A stretch of DNA of 38,477 nucleotides, from positions 1 through 38,477 of the forward strand of contig CANQDS010000014.1 in assembly GCA_947593655.1 (NCBI GenBank), given 5' to 3'. The position numbers and the translations under genes were made by a program. Positions 8,147 through 17,715 of this stretch are shown one piece after another (position 1 is the stretch's first letter; the number at the start of each line of letters is the position of its first letter). This stretch comes from an uncultured Lachnospiraceae bacterium. GTDB lineage: Bacteria > Bacillota > Clostridia > Lachnospirales > Lachnospiraceae. The notes beneath the pieces are model-generated. The model ran no database searches. It saw only the letters and a list, made by a program, of their open reading frames with translations, and had not been told where the DNA came from.

Positions 8147-9595
8147 CTACTCTCTGTGCATGGAGAACGTCTCCATCCGGTAATTCCCCAGATTCTCCAG
8201 AATCTTGCGGTCGTCCGCTTTCGAAAGCATATCGTCCCTTATGCGCTTGCTCGACGCCTTATCGCTGAAGGAGCTCGGTCCTCCGACGCAGCCGCCGTCG
8301 CATACCATTCCTTCAATAAAGTCTTCCGGAAGCTTTCCGACTTTCATCAGAAGCAGGAACTTCTTACATTCCTCTGCACCGTTCGCCCGGCAGACCTTCG
8401 CGTCGATATCCTCGCCGCGTTCCTTTAAGCTCTGCAGCACGGCTTCCGTTACGCCGCCGGAATTGCCGAAACGCTTCCCGTAGATCGACGCTTCCTGATA
8501 GGAAGTATCGCTTGCTTCCAGCGTGATGTTCTTCGCTCTCATGATCGCGCGGATCTCGCTGTAGGTCAGCACGTAATCCGCATTCCCCTCGATCGCCTGA
8601 TCCGCAACTTCGGATTTCTTGGCGATGCACGGCCCGATAAATACCGTAACCGCTTCCGGATCGCTTGCCTTGATCATGCGGGAAACGGCGCACATCGGTG
8701 AAACGGTGGTCGAAATATTGTCCGCCAGTTCCGGATAGTGCCGACGCACCATATTCACGAACGCCGGACAGCAGGATGTGACTTTCTTCTTTCCTTCCTT
8801 GTAAGCCTCCGCCCACTCTTCCGCTTCATAGGCAGCCGTCATGTCTCCGCCCAGTCCGACCTCGATAAAGCCGTTGAATCCGACGTCGCGCATCGCTTTC
8901 TTCCAGCTCTTCATCGTAATGTTCGTTCCGAACTGTCCTTCCGTCGCAGGCGCCGCCATCGCATAGACCTTCTTGTCGGATTTCAGCGCTTCGATCACTT
9001 CCACGATCGAAGTTTTCGAACCGATCGCGCCGAACGGGCAGCTGTGGATGCATTTGCCGCAGCGGATGCACTTCTCTTCGTCAATGACCGAAATCCCGTG
9101 CTCATCGTATGTAATGGCGTTGACCGGGCAGCTGAAACGGCACGGTCTTTTCAGATGGGCGATCGCATTGTACGGACACGCCTGTTCGCAGCGGCCGCAC
9201 TCCTTGCATTTCTGCGGATCGATGTGGGAGCGGTGGCGTCCTGCCGAGATCGCTCCGAACTTGCAGGCATTGATGCAGGCCTTCCCGATACAGTTCTGGC
9301 AGTTCTCCGTTACGGTGTAGCTGGAGATCGGGCAGTCTTCACAGGCGGAGTGAATGACCTGGATCACGTTCTTCTCGTCATTCCCGTAAAGCGTCTCTCC
9401 TTCCGCCAGAAGGACGCGCTGCCGGATGATCTCGCGCTCTTTGTAGATACAGCAGCGGAACTTCGGAGTCGGCCCCGGAATCAGTTCAAACGGCAGCTCC
9501 TCCTTCTTCTCCTGCAGCTTCCCCTCAAAAGCCAGCTTGGCAACTTCATACAATACCTCATGTTTGATTTTGATTACATTTTCATCAGCGTACAT
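8147..9595 (-). CDS. [FeFe] hydrogenase, group-B-like monomer
   Basis: The 482-residue enzyme reversibly reduces protons to H2 in the cytoplasm. Cysteine-rich ferredoxin motifs occupy residues 94-186 (CQNCIGKACINAC, CKECGRCEQACP, CIRCGKCIHSCP). The H-cluster domain follows with P1 TSCCPAF (273-279), P2 GPCIAKKSE (321-329) and P3 VCDGGCVGG (431-439). The replacement of the usual P1 Trp by Phe, and the Cys in SPMCAVSR (300-306), fit the less-studied group B forms rather than the classical group A. The start at 9595 has AAGGAG 6 bases upstream; a Met six codons earlier lies on the wrong side of this site. It is the first gene of the operon with hypB, the redox protein and hypA. The H-cluster maturases HydEFG are not in the window. 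Confidence 0.92.
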   Translation of the reverse strand: MYADENVIKIKHEVLYEVAKLAFEGKLQEKKEELPFELIPGPTPKFRCCIYKEREIIRQRVLLAEGETLYGNDEKNVIQVIHSACEDCPISSYTVTENCQNCIGKACINACKFGAISAGRHRSHIDPQKCKECGRCEQACPYNAIAHLKRPCRFSCPVNAITYDEHGISVIDEEKCIRCGKCIHSCPFGAIGSKTSIVEVIEALKSDKKVYAMAAPATEGQFGTNITMKSWKKAMRDVGFNGFIEVGLGGDMTAAYEAEEWAEAYKEGKKKVTSCCPAFVNMVRRHYPELADNISTTVSPMCAVSRMIKASDPEAVTVFIGPCIAKKSEVADQAIEGNADYVLTYSEIRAIMRAKNITLEASDTSYQEASIYGKRFGNSGGVTEAVLQSLKERGEDIDAKVCRANGAEECKKFLLLMKVGKLPEDFIEGMVCDGGCVGGPSSFSDKASSKRIRDDMLSKADDRKILENLGNYRMETFSMHRE

Positions 9596-9711
9596 AGCTT
9601 CTCCTTTTTCCATTCTATCGTTGATGTTTTGCCTCTGCTTCTATTCTACAAAAAAACCGTCAGAATTTCTATAGTTGTTTGCATTTTTATACAAATTGCT
9701 GTTTCATATTC

Positions 9712-10965
<1,254 letters not shown>

Positions 10966-10974
10966 AATGCCCTC

Positions 10975-12537
10975 CTATTGCGCCATGGAGGTTTTGATGC
11001 CCTCCTGCGCCGTCTTTCCATACGGAAAAGCGATATAGTCGTCCTCCGTCAGCCCGGAAGTGATCTCGAGCGCCATTCCGTCCAGAAGCCGCCCGGTCGT
11101 CACATATTGCTTTTTCAGGCGGCCATTTACATCTTTATAGACGTACGGCCTGCCGTCCTCCTCCCGGATATAGCACTGGTCGATATAGATCGCCTCGTTT
11201 TCGCCCGCATCCTCTTTCTCGATCGTAAGCTCTAAGTATTCTCCCGCTTTCAGACCGCTCGGATCGTCGATCACGGCGGTATAGCCGTAAAGAGAGGAAT
11301 TCGGGTTTACTTCTCCGTAACTGTAAAGGTTTTCCGACGGATAGTTGTCGATCGAAGCGATCTCTCCGGAAAAGATCTCGCCCGTCTCCCAGTTTTCCGC
11401 CGTCACCGTCTGGCCGACCGCGATCTCATCCAGCTGCAGTTCCCCGACCGCGCCTTTCACATACAGTCCTTCCGAACCGGAAACTTCCAGAAACGGGCTG
11501 CCGTCGTTCGGTGGGTTTTCCGGATCCCCGACGGTCTTTACCGTACCGTCCGTTTCGGCATAAACCGTACCGTCCTTTAACTGCTCTTCCAGTTCCTGCA
11601 GCGACAGTTTTGCTTTCCGGGTGTCCAGATCCAGACGCTTCAGTTCCTGCTCTTTCTTACGGATCTCAGAGGCAAGTTCCTCCGCCGTATAGCCTTCCTC
11701 GGGTTCTTCCGGCGCCGGAACCGCATCGCCATCATCCGTTCCTTCCGATTCCTCCGGCATCGTCTGCTCCCTGTGCGTCAGGATGCTCCAGCGGGAATCT
11801 TCTTCGTAATCCGGCTCCAGCAGTTCCCCGTTTAACGTCCAGGAAGCCATCAGCCGTCCGGACGGCGTTCCGCCCTCGCGGATCTCAAATACCGCGCACT
11901 CCTCCGTTTCGGCAAGCGCATTCAGGACGCTTCCCAACACAAACGCATCTTTTGTGCAGAGATAGCGGTAAGGCTCCTCCGGCGTCCCGTCCGCTTCCCC
12001 TTCGTTATAGGCCGCCGCCGTCCGGGAAAGATAGCAGTACGCCTGCCCCGCCATCTCCTGCGGCGGAAGCTCCCACTCTTCCGTTTCTTCCTCTGAAACC
12101 GTATCGTCCGCCGGAACATCCAGAGCCGGGACGATCGGTTTTGTATTTCTCAATTTCTTCAGCTCCGCCGTTTCCGAAGCATACTGGTTCTGAATCGATG
12201 CGATCTCCAGCTTCTTGATCTCAATCGAAAGCTCCTGGCTCGTAATATCGTATTCGAGCAGAGGATCCCCGGTCTTGACTTCCTGTCCTTCCGTTACATA
12301 GACCTGTTTGACCGTCTGCCCTTTTTCCAGATAGACATACTGCGAAGCGTCGTTTGTCACAAGCCCGTCGCTCTGCAGGCTGTAATCGCCGTAGCCTCCC
12401 CAGTTTAAGCTGCCCACATATTCCACAGGGGCGATCAGGCGGCTTTTCTGGTAAGCCCGCACGCCGGATACGGTGCCGATGACCACTCCCGCAAGAAGCA
12501 GAATGACCAGTGTCGTGACTGCTGCTTTCTTTTTCAT
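10975..12537 (-). CDS. Membrane-fusion (HlyD/MacA-like) adaptor with an inserted domain
   Basis: The 520-residue protein starts with a Lys-rich signal anchor (hydrophobic residues 8-27). A lipoyl-like barrel half is near 65-100 and its second half near 324-350, followed by a beta-barrel region. Between them the usual coiled-coil hairpin (helices about 101-133 and 284-322) is interrupted by about 150 residues (134-283), including a compact Cys- and Tyr-containing segment at about 163-262 flanked by acidic linkers. Such an insertion is not usual for MacA-like adaptors. The gene overlaps the upstream ATPase gene by 4 bases (ATGA). It presumably bridges the MacB-like permease to the cell-wall space; the insert's role is unknown. 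Confidence 0.82.
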   Translation of the reverse strand: MKKKAAVTTLVILLLAGVVIGTVSGVRAYQKSRLIAPVEYVGSLNWGGYGDYSLQSDGLVTNDASQYVYLEKGQTVKQVYVTEGQEVKTGDPLLEYDITSQELSIEIKKLEIASIQNQYASETAELKKLRNTKPIVPALDVPADDTVSEEETEEWELPPQEMAGQAYCYLSRTAAAYNEGEADGTPEEPYRYLCTKDAFVLGSVLNALAETEECAVFEIREGGTPSGRLMASWTLNGELLEPDYEEDSRWSILTHREQTMPEESEGTDDGDAVPAPEEPEEGYTAEELASEIRKKEQELKRLDLDTRKAKLSLQELEEQLKDGTVYAETDGTVKTVGDPENPPNDGSPFLEVSGSEGLYVKGAVGELQLDEIAVGQTVTAENWETGEIFSGEIASIDNYPSENLYSYGEVNPNSSLYGYTAVIDDPSGLKAGEYLELTIEKEDAGENEAIYIDQCYIREEDGRPYVYKDVNGRLKKQYVTTGRLLDGMALEITSGLTEDDYIAFPYGKTAQEGIKTSMAQ

Positions 12538-13220
12538 TTTCTCCCCGCCTCCCCTTCTTCGGTGATAACGCCGTCCGCGATATGGAGCATCCGCTCCGCT
12601 TCTTCCCCGATCCGGGCATCGTGCGTGATCATCATGATCGTCACGCCTTCGCTGTTCAGCTGATGGAAAAGCTCCATGATCTGGTTTCCCGACCGGGAAT
12701 CCAGCGCCCCGGTCGGTTCGTCCGCGAGCAGGATCCTCGGATTGTTGACGATCGCCCGCGCGATCGCGACGCGCTGCTTCTGTCCGCCGGAGAGCTGCGC
12801 CGGTTTAAATTCCGCACGGTCGGCAAGCCCCACATGCTCCAAAGCCGCCATCGCCCTCTGCCTGCGCTCTTTTTTCTTCACGCCCGCGTAGATCAGCGGA
12901 AGACATACGTTATCGAGCGCACTCTGCCGCGGCAGCAGCTGGAAATTTTGGAACACGAATCCGACGCTGTTTAAACGCACGGCGGAAAGCGCTTTATCGT
13001 TCAGTTCCAGAATATCCTGCCCGTCCAGTTCGTACTTTCCGCTGGTCGGACGGTCCAGACAGCCGATAATGTTCATCAGCGTCGTTTTTCCGGAACCGGA
13101 AGGCCCCATAACGGCGACGTATTCCCCTTCTTCGATCTGCAGGGAAACGTCTTTTAATACGGGAACCACCAGCTTATCCTGTTGGTAATCTTTATAGATA
13201 TTGCGCAGATCCAGTATCAT
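12534..13220 (-). CDS. MacB/LolD-type ABC ATP-binding protein
   Basis: The 228-residue ATPase has Walker [10 protein letters not shown] (39-47), signature LSGGQ (143-147), Walker B ILLADEP (163-169) followed by TGALD, and the H-loop His in MMITHD. This is the classic MacB/LolD/BceA family sequence that drives FtsX-type permeases. It overlaps both neighbours by 4 bases, so adaptor 1, ATPase and adaptor 2 are made as a coupled set. Confidence 0.93.
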   Translation of the reverse strand: MILDLRNIYKDYQQDKLVVPVLKDVSLQIEEGEYVAVMGPSGSGKTTLMNIIGCLDRPTSGKYELDGQDILELNDKALSAVRLNSVGFVFQNFQLLPRQSALDNVCLPLIYAGVKKKERRQRAMAALEHVGLADRAEFKPAQLSGGQKQRVAIARAIVNNPRILLADEPTGALDSRSGNQIMELFHQLNSEGVTIMMITHDARIGEEAERMLHIADGVITEEGEAGRK

Positions 13221-14446
13221 TCCGCCACCTCCGCGCTTTCGCCTTCCTGCTGGTAGAGCGGCGACTCGTAATTGACTTCTTCAGCATCCATAACCGTCCG
13301 GACACCTTCATACATCCCCTCCATCGGCCATGCGATAAAATCTTCTTCGGTCAGCCCGGATACGATCTCGTACTGGTTCATTTCCTCATTCAGCCCGCCC
13401 AGTTCCACGGTGCGCTTTTCCAGGCGGCCGCTGCCGTCATCCGTCCATACATACGGATCGCCGTCGTCCGTAACGATATAACCGGCATCCAGATGAATGC
13501 CTTCCTGCTGCCCCTGCCCGTAATCCGGCTCAATGAAAACATGCTGCCCCAGGATCAGCCCGTCGGAGGATTCCAGTTCCACGTAAAACGGATATTTGCT
13601 CGCGCCTTCCCCGCCGTTGTCCTCGATGTAGCCGCTGTTTTCCATGTCCGCCGTTCCTTCCGTGTCGATCAGGGAAATCTTCCCTTTCCACGTCCGGCTT
13701 TCGTCTACGCGTGAACGGACCACGACGTCCTGCCCGACCGTTAAGCCGCTGTAATAATAGCTCTGCTCATCCAGCGATCCCTTCACCCGGTAATCCCCGG
13801 TCGAAAGAATGGTCATATACGCCTGTTCCATGCCGTACATATCCATGCCGCTTTCGTTGATCTCCTTAACGACGCCCGCAATTTTGCTCGTCACCGTCGC
13901 GTTGTCAATGCTCTTCTGGTAGGAGTCGATCTCCGACTGCTTCTGCCGTTTGTCGTATTCCGCCTGTTTCAGCGAGGTCTGCAGCGACTGGATCTGCGTG
14001 GTGTAATCCAGCTGCTGGTCCTGCGGCGCATTTTTCTTCTCTTTCTGCAGCTCCGCGATCTGGGAATTGTAATTGGAAATATCGTTTCCGATCCCTTCCA
14101 GTTCCAGCTGCGCCTGTGCGATCTGCATTTCCGTTTCGCCGGTATCATAGATAAAAAGCGGCGTTCCGGCTTCTACGGACTGCCCCGCCTCCACCAGCAC
14201 TTCCTTTACTTCTTTTTCGGCATCTTTTTTCACTTCCCAGGTTTCCTGCGATTCCACTTTGCCGGAATAGCTGCTGACCGCGCCGGAATCCATCCAGATC
14301 AGGTCGCCCACGCGCTCCACATATACCTTATCCTCTTTACTGCCCGAGCCTGCCCCGCCCCGGATGAGCACCGCCGCCCCCGCGGCAGCTGCAAGGACGA
14401 TCACCGCCGCAATCACGATGATCAGCGTTAATTTTTTCTTATTCAT
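13217..14446 (-). CDS. Membrane-fusion (HlyD/MacA-like) adaptor protein
   Basis: The 409-residue protein has an N-terminal membrane anchor (LTLIIVIAAVIVLAAAAGAA), a lipoyl-like segment (VLVEAGQSVEAGTPLF), a coiled coil of standard size rich in Gln and Lys at about 100-180, and a beta-barrel C-terminal half. The start at 14446 is chosen because GAGGAGG lies 6 bases upstream; an ATG five codons earlier contains that site. It is the first gene of the efflux operon, so the operon encodes two adaptors for one permease. The C-terminal tail is acidic. Confidence 0.88.
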   Translation of the reverse strand: MNKKKLTLIIVIAAVIVLAAAAGAAVLIRGGAGSGSKEDKVYVERVGDLIWMDSGAVSSYSGKVESQETWEVKKDAEKEVKEVLVEAGQSVEAGTPLFIYDTGETEMQIAQAQLELEGIGNDISNYNSQIAELQKEKKNAPQDQQLDYTTQIQSLQTSLKQAEYDKRQKQSEIDSYQKSIDNATVTSKIAGVVKEINESGMDMYGMEQAYMTILSTGDYRVKGSLDEQSYYYSGLTVGQDVVVRSRVDESRTWKGKISLIDTEGTADMENSGYIEDNGGEGASKYPFYVELESSDGLILGQHVFIEPDYGQGQQEGIHLDAGYIVTDDGDPYVWTDDGSGRLEKRTVELGGLNEEMNQYEIVSGLTEEDFIAWPMEGMYEGVRTVMDAEEVNYESPLYQQEGESAEVAE

Positions 14447-14480
14447 GCTGTTCCTCCTCATAACGATTATCCTGCCTATG

Positions 14481-14538
14481 ATTTTAGCATATTTATCCGG
14501 CGGAAAAGTTTAGGATTTTCTTAAGATTAGCCTAAGAT
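14481..14538 (-). promoter_or_regulatory. Efflux operon promoter with three 11-bp direct repeats
   Basis: On the minus strand a -10 box TAAAAT lies at 14481-14486, about 35 bases before the first gene, with only a poor -35 (ACTTTT, 14504-14509). Immediately upstream are three direct repeats with an exact 11-bp period: 14506-14516, 14517-14527 and 14528-14538. Read on the plus strand they share (C/T)(C/T)TA(A/G)GAT or a close variant. The first overlaps the -35. Direct heptamer-like repeats spaced 11 bp and abutting a weak -35 are typical of OmpR/PhoB-family response-regulator activators. No such regulator gene is in the window. Confidence 0.65.
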
Positions 14539-14668
14539 TGACTGATCGTTCCCGTCATAAATGGAAATCCCGGAAAAAATCCGCTTCGTTTCCGGAATTT
14601 CGGCACAAAGCAAAAGCGGCTGCATATCCTGTCAATAAATGCTGTGGGAATGCAAAAAAGGAGTCCCC

Positions 14669-16447
14669 ATGCCCGCAAACCAGAAGATCGAGCCGCTTTT
14701 TCGCGCGGCGTTAAACAGTACGCCGGAGGAACTGGCAAAATCCCCGGAGCTTTCCACGGGACTTGACGCCGCACAGGATCTCTGGGAAGTCATCATCAAA
14801 TACACCGGCGATCTCAAACAGCTGACCGAACAGTTTCCGGACATCACCGCCGTACCCCTGTTAAACGGCTACGGGATCCTGATGGTTCCCGCGGAAGAGA
14901 TCGACGCCGTGTCGTCATCTCCGATCGTCACTTATATGGAAAAACCGAAGCGTTTCTTCTTCGAAACGGATGAAGCCCGGAGCGCTTCCTGCATCGCTTC
15001 CCTGCAGCCGCCCGGTTCCTCCGCCTTCAGCGGCCGCGGCACGCTGGTCGGCATCATCGACTCCGGGATCGACTATGCGCACCCGGATTTTCGGGCAGCG
15101 GACGGCACTTCGCGCATTCTGGCGCTGTGGGATCAGACCGTCGCGCCCGACGCTTCGCTCGGCCGGTTTCCTCCGGACGGTTATGCGCTCGGCACGCTTT
15201 TTTCCCGCGAACAGATTAACGAAGCCCTAAAGGTCCCGGCGGGACGGCAGCGGGACGCGCTCTGTCCCAGTTTTGATCCTTCCGGCCACGGCACGCACGT
15301 CGCCGGGATCGCCGCGGGAAACGGCGCCGCTTCGGACGGGCGTTACCGCGGCGTCGCTTACGAGGCCTCTCTTTTGATCGTGAAGCTGAAAACGCCGGAT
15401 CCGTCCGGTTTTCCCAGCACGTCACAACTGATGCAGGCGGTCGATTTCTGCATCCGCACCGCCGTTTCTTTGTCCCTTCCGCTGGCCATAAATCTGAGTT
15501 TCGGCAATTCCTACGGCTCCCACAGCGGAAGTTCGCTGATCGAAACGTATCTGGATTCCGCCGTGCAAAACGGCCGCTGCTGCATCGTCGTCGGAAGCGG
15601 AAACGAAGGCTTTGGCGGCGGCCACACCGGCGGAAGGCTTCTGGGATCGGAGTCCCGCCGCGTGGAATTTACCGTAGCCGGATACTCCGCGTCCCTTTCC
15701 ATCCAGCTCTGGAAAAACTACGGAGACGAGATCCGCCTTACCATAACCGCCCCCCGGCAGAACCTTACGGTTCCGATCGCCGCCGTCCCCGGAACTTCCC
15801 GTTACCGCCTCGGCGGCACCGAGCTGATGGTCTATTACGGGGAGCCTTCTCCCTACAGCCCGTATCAGGAGATCTACCTCGACCTGATCCCGGCCGGAAG
15901 CTATCTGGACGAAGGCGTCTGGACGATCACCTTAAGCGCCCAGCGGATCATTGACGGAGTCTGGGATATGTGGATGCCCTCCGCCGCGGTCCGAAACGCC
16001 GCGACGCGTTTTCTCCTCCCGACGCCGGATATCACGCTTACGATCCCTTCGACCGCCCGCCAGGTGATCACCATCGGCGCTTACGACTCACGGCAGGACA
16101 GTTTCGCGGCTTTTTCCGGCAGGGGACCTACCTGGCAAACCAATATGCAAAAACCGGATCTTGCCGCGCCCGGCGTAGACATTACCGGCTGCGCGCCCGG
16201 CGGCGGCTACGCTGTGCGCACCGGAACCTCGATGGCGGCTCCGTTCGTGACCGGCAGCTGCGCCGCGCTCATGCAGTGGGGGATCGTCGACGGAAACGAT
16301 CCGTTTCTCTACGGCGAAAAGATCAAGGCGTATCTGCAGAAAGGCGCCCGCCGCCTGCCTGCCTTTCCGGAGTACCCGAATCCGCAGATCGGGTGGGGCG
16401 CGTTGTGCTTAAAGAACAGTCTGCCGGATTTTGTAAGTTATAACTGA
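14669..16447 (+). CDS. Subtilisin-like serine protease (S8, Csp-like)
   Basis: The 592-residue protein is a subtilase with an intact triad: Asp131 in GIIDSGIDYAHPDF, His207 in SGHGTHVAG and Ser521 in GTSMAAPFVTG, plus the oxyanion Asn312 in GSGNEG. Residues 1-100 form a prodomain-like region and there is no signal peptide. About 130 residues (330-460) between the oxyanion site and the Ser resemble the jelly-roll insert of clostridial Csp germination proteases and related subtilases. The start at 14669 has AAGGAG 5-6 bases upstream, which rules out the in-frame ATG at 14639. Whether it acts in spore germination or elsewhere cannot be told from context: it stands divergent to the efflux operon, with no spore gene nearby. 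Confidence 0.88.
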   Translation: MPANQKIEPLFRAALNSTPEELAKSPELSTGLDAAQDLWEVIIKYTGDLKQLTEQFPDITAVPLLNGYGILMVPAEEIDAVSSSPIVTYMEKPKRFFFETDEARSASCIASLQPPGSSAFSGRGTLVGIIDSGIDYAHPDFRAADGTSRILALWDQTVAPDASLGRFPPDGYALGTLFSREQINEALKVPAGRQRDALCPSFDPSGHGTHVAGIAAGNGAASDGRYRGVAYEASLLIVKLKTPDPSGFPSTSQLMQAVDFCIRTAVSLSLPLAINLSFGNSYGSHSGSSLIETYLDSAVQNGRCCIVVGSGNEGFGGGHTGGRLLGSESRRVEFTVAGYSASLSIQLWKNYGDEIRLTITAPRQNLTVPIAAVPGTSRYRLGGTELMVYYGEPSPYSPYQEIYLDLIPAGSYLDEGVWTITLSAQRIIDGVWDMWMPSAAVRNAATRFLLPTPDITLTIPSTARQVITIGAYDSRQDSFAAFSGRGPTWQTNMQKPDLAAPGVDITGCAPGGGYAVRTGTSMAAPFVTGSCAALMQWGIVDGNDPFLYGEKIKAYLQKGARRLPAFPEYPNPQIGWGALCLKNSLPDFVSYN

Positions 16448-16476
16448 TAAAATTTGATTTTCTTGCTTGTTTTTTC

Positions 16477-16596
16477 GATCTCATACGGGATAATTACCCG
16501 AAATACGTCGTTACGATGGATGAGATCGATATGAGCCAGAACGGCATCAAGCACAGGAATATCCGCGATTTTCTGACCGCAGAAGAATGGAACTAA
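16477..16596 (+). pseudogene. C-terminal relic of an AAA-type ATPase (DUF4143-associated)
   Basis: An open stretch without a start or ribosome site encodes 39 residues that include DNYPKYVVTMDEIDMS and GIKHRNIRDFL, ending in a normal TAA. I recognise this as the extreme C-terminus of archaeal/bacterial ATPases of the AAA plus DUF4143 type. The rest of the gene is missing: the upstream bases belong to the subtilase. It is best explained as the remainder of a deleted gene. Confidence 0.7.
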
Positions 16597-16676
16597 AAAA
16601 CATATGGATTTCCTGCCGAAAATCCCTTATACTATACTCGTGGCAGTTCTGAAAAACGATATTGCGAGGTGAAAAA

Positions 16677-17561
16677 ATGGAACAGGCAAAAGTTTATTTT
16701 ACAAAAACGATCACTCCGGAATCCGTCGTGAAAATGTTTGAGGTTTTAAACGTCGAGCTTCCGGGAAAAGTCGCCGTGAAAGTTCATTCCGGCGAAGAAG
16801 GGAACCAGAATTATCTGCATCCGGAATTCATGCGCCCGATGGTGGAGCATGTCAACGGCACGGTCGTAGAATGCAATACGGCGTATGCGGGCGAGCGGAA
16901 TTCTACCGAGAAGCACAGAAAGCTTCTGGATAACCACGGCTGGACCAGATATTTTGATGTGGATCTGATGGACGCGGAAGGGCCGGATCTGGTGCTGCCG
17001 ATCCCGGACGGGAAGATCTTAAAGGAAAACGTCGTCGGGAAAAACATCGCCGGTTACGACTCCATGCTGGTGCTCTCCCACTTTAAGGGACATCCGGCGG
17101 GCGGCTATGGCGGCGCGTTAAAACAGCTTTCCATCGGCTGCGCATCCACGGTAGGCAAGTGTCTCATCCACTCTGGCGGACTCATTACCGACCAGGAGAC
17201 CGTATGGGATCATATGGCGGAACAGGACGTGTTCTGCGAGTCCATGGCGGACGCCGCGGGCAGCATCGTGGAATATTTCAAAGATAAGATCGCGTTTGTC
17301 AATATGGTCTGCAATTTATCGGTAGACTGCGACTGCTGCGCGGTTGCGGAAGATCCCTGCATGGCGGACATCGGCATTTTATCTTCGACCGATCCGGTCG
17401 CACTCGACCAGGCGTGCATGGACTTGATCTATCAGTCCGACGATCCGGGGCGGGCGCATTTCCTCGAGCGCGTCGAATCCCTGCACGGCACGCACACCAT
17501 CGATGCGGCGGATGCGCTGGGATACGGAACCAAAGAATATGTACTGATCAGCGTAGATTGA
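16677..17561 (+). CDS. DUF362 domain protein
   Basis: The 294-residue protein belongs to the DUF362 family by its opening (KVYFTKTITPESVVKMFE), the GKVAVKVHSGEEGNQNY segment, LSHFKGHPAGGYGGALKQL, and the end region SSTDPVALDQACMDLI. Several Cys residues at about 220-236 (DCDCCAVAEDPC) could bind a metal or cluster, but the C-terminal ferredoxin domain seen in some family members is absent. The start at 16677 has GAGGTG 5 bases upstream; an upstream in-frame TTG at 16662 is less likely. A possible -10 (TATACT) lies near 16630. The gene is monocistronic, ending in a strong terminator. Its biochemical role is unknown. Confidence 0.85.
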   Translation: MEQAKVYFTKTITPESVVKMFEVLNVELPGKVAVKVHSGEEGNQNYLHPEFMRPMVEHVNGTVVECNTAYAGERNSTEKHRKLLDNHGWTRYFDVDLMDAEGPDLVLPIPDGKILKENVVGKNIAGYDSMLVLSHFKGHPAGGYGGALKQLSIGCASTVGKCLIHSGGLITDQETVWDHMAEQDVFCESMADAAGSIVEYFKDKIAFVNMVCNLSVDCDCCAVAEDPCMADIGILSSTDPVALDQACMDLIYQSDDPGRAHFLERVESLHGTHTIDAADALGYGTKEYVLISVD

Positions 17562-17568
17562 GCGAAAC

Positions 17569-17597
17569 AAAGAATCCGGCCTGCCGGATTCTTTTTC
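17569..17597 (+). terminator. Terminator of the DUF362 gene
   Basis: AGAATCCGGC (17571-17580) and GCCGGATTCT (17583-17592) form a perfect 10-bp stem with a two-base loop in the literal alignment, followed by TTTT. It starts 8 bases after the DUF362 stop codon. Confidence 0.9.
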
Positions 17598-17645
17598 GTT
17601 TGAATAAGATTGCAAAGCATAACCGGATATCCCTGTCAATGCCAT

Positions 17646-17690
17646 AGGGCGTACAGAAAACATTTCTGCTTTCTGTACGCCCTTTATCTT
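17646..17690 (+). terminator. Second hairpin between DUF362 and the purine permease
   Basis: A perfect 14-bp inverted repeat (AGGGCGTACAGAAA at 17646-17659 and its complement at 17670-17683) with a 10-base loop is followed on the plus strand by TTATCTTT. The T-rich side favours plus-strand termination as a back-up, but it also lies just after the stop of the converging permease gene and may serve both directions. Confidence 0.65.
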
Positions 17691-17715
17691 TCTGACACCT
17701 ATTCCATTTTCCTCA

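Noticed and set aside
11511-12218. A 235-codon plus-strand frame rich in Pro and Ser
   Set aside because: It mirrors the acidic insert of adaptor 2; composition is an antisense artefact.
14538-14566. Promoter for the subtilase using TTGACT
   Set aside because: No acceptable -10 lies 16-18 bases downstream on the plus strand.
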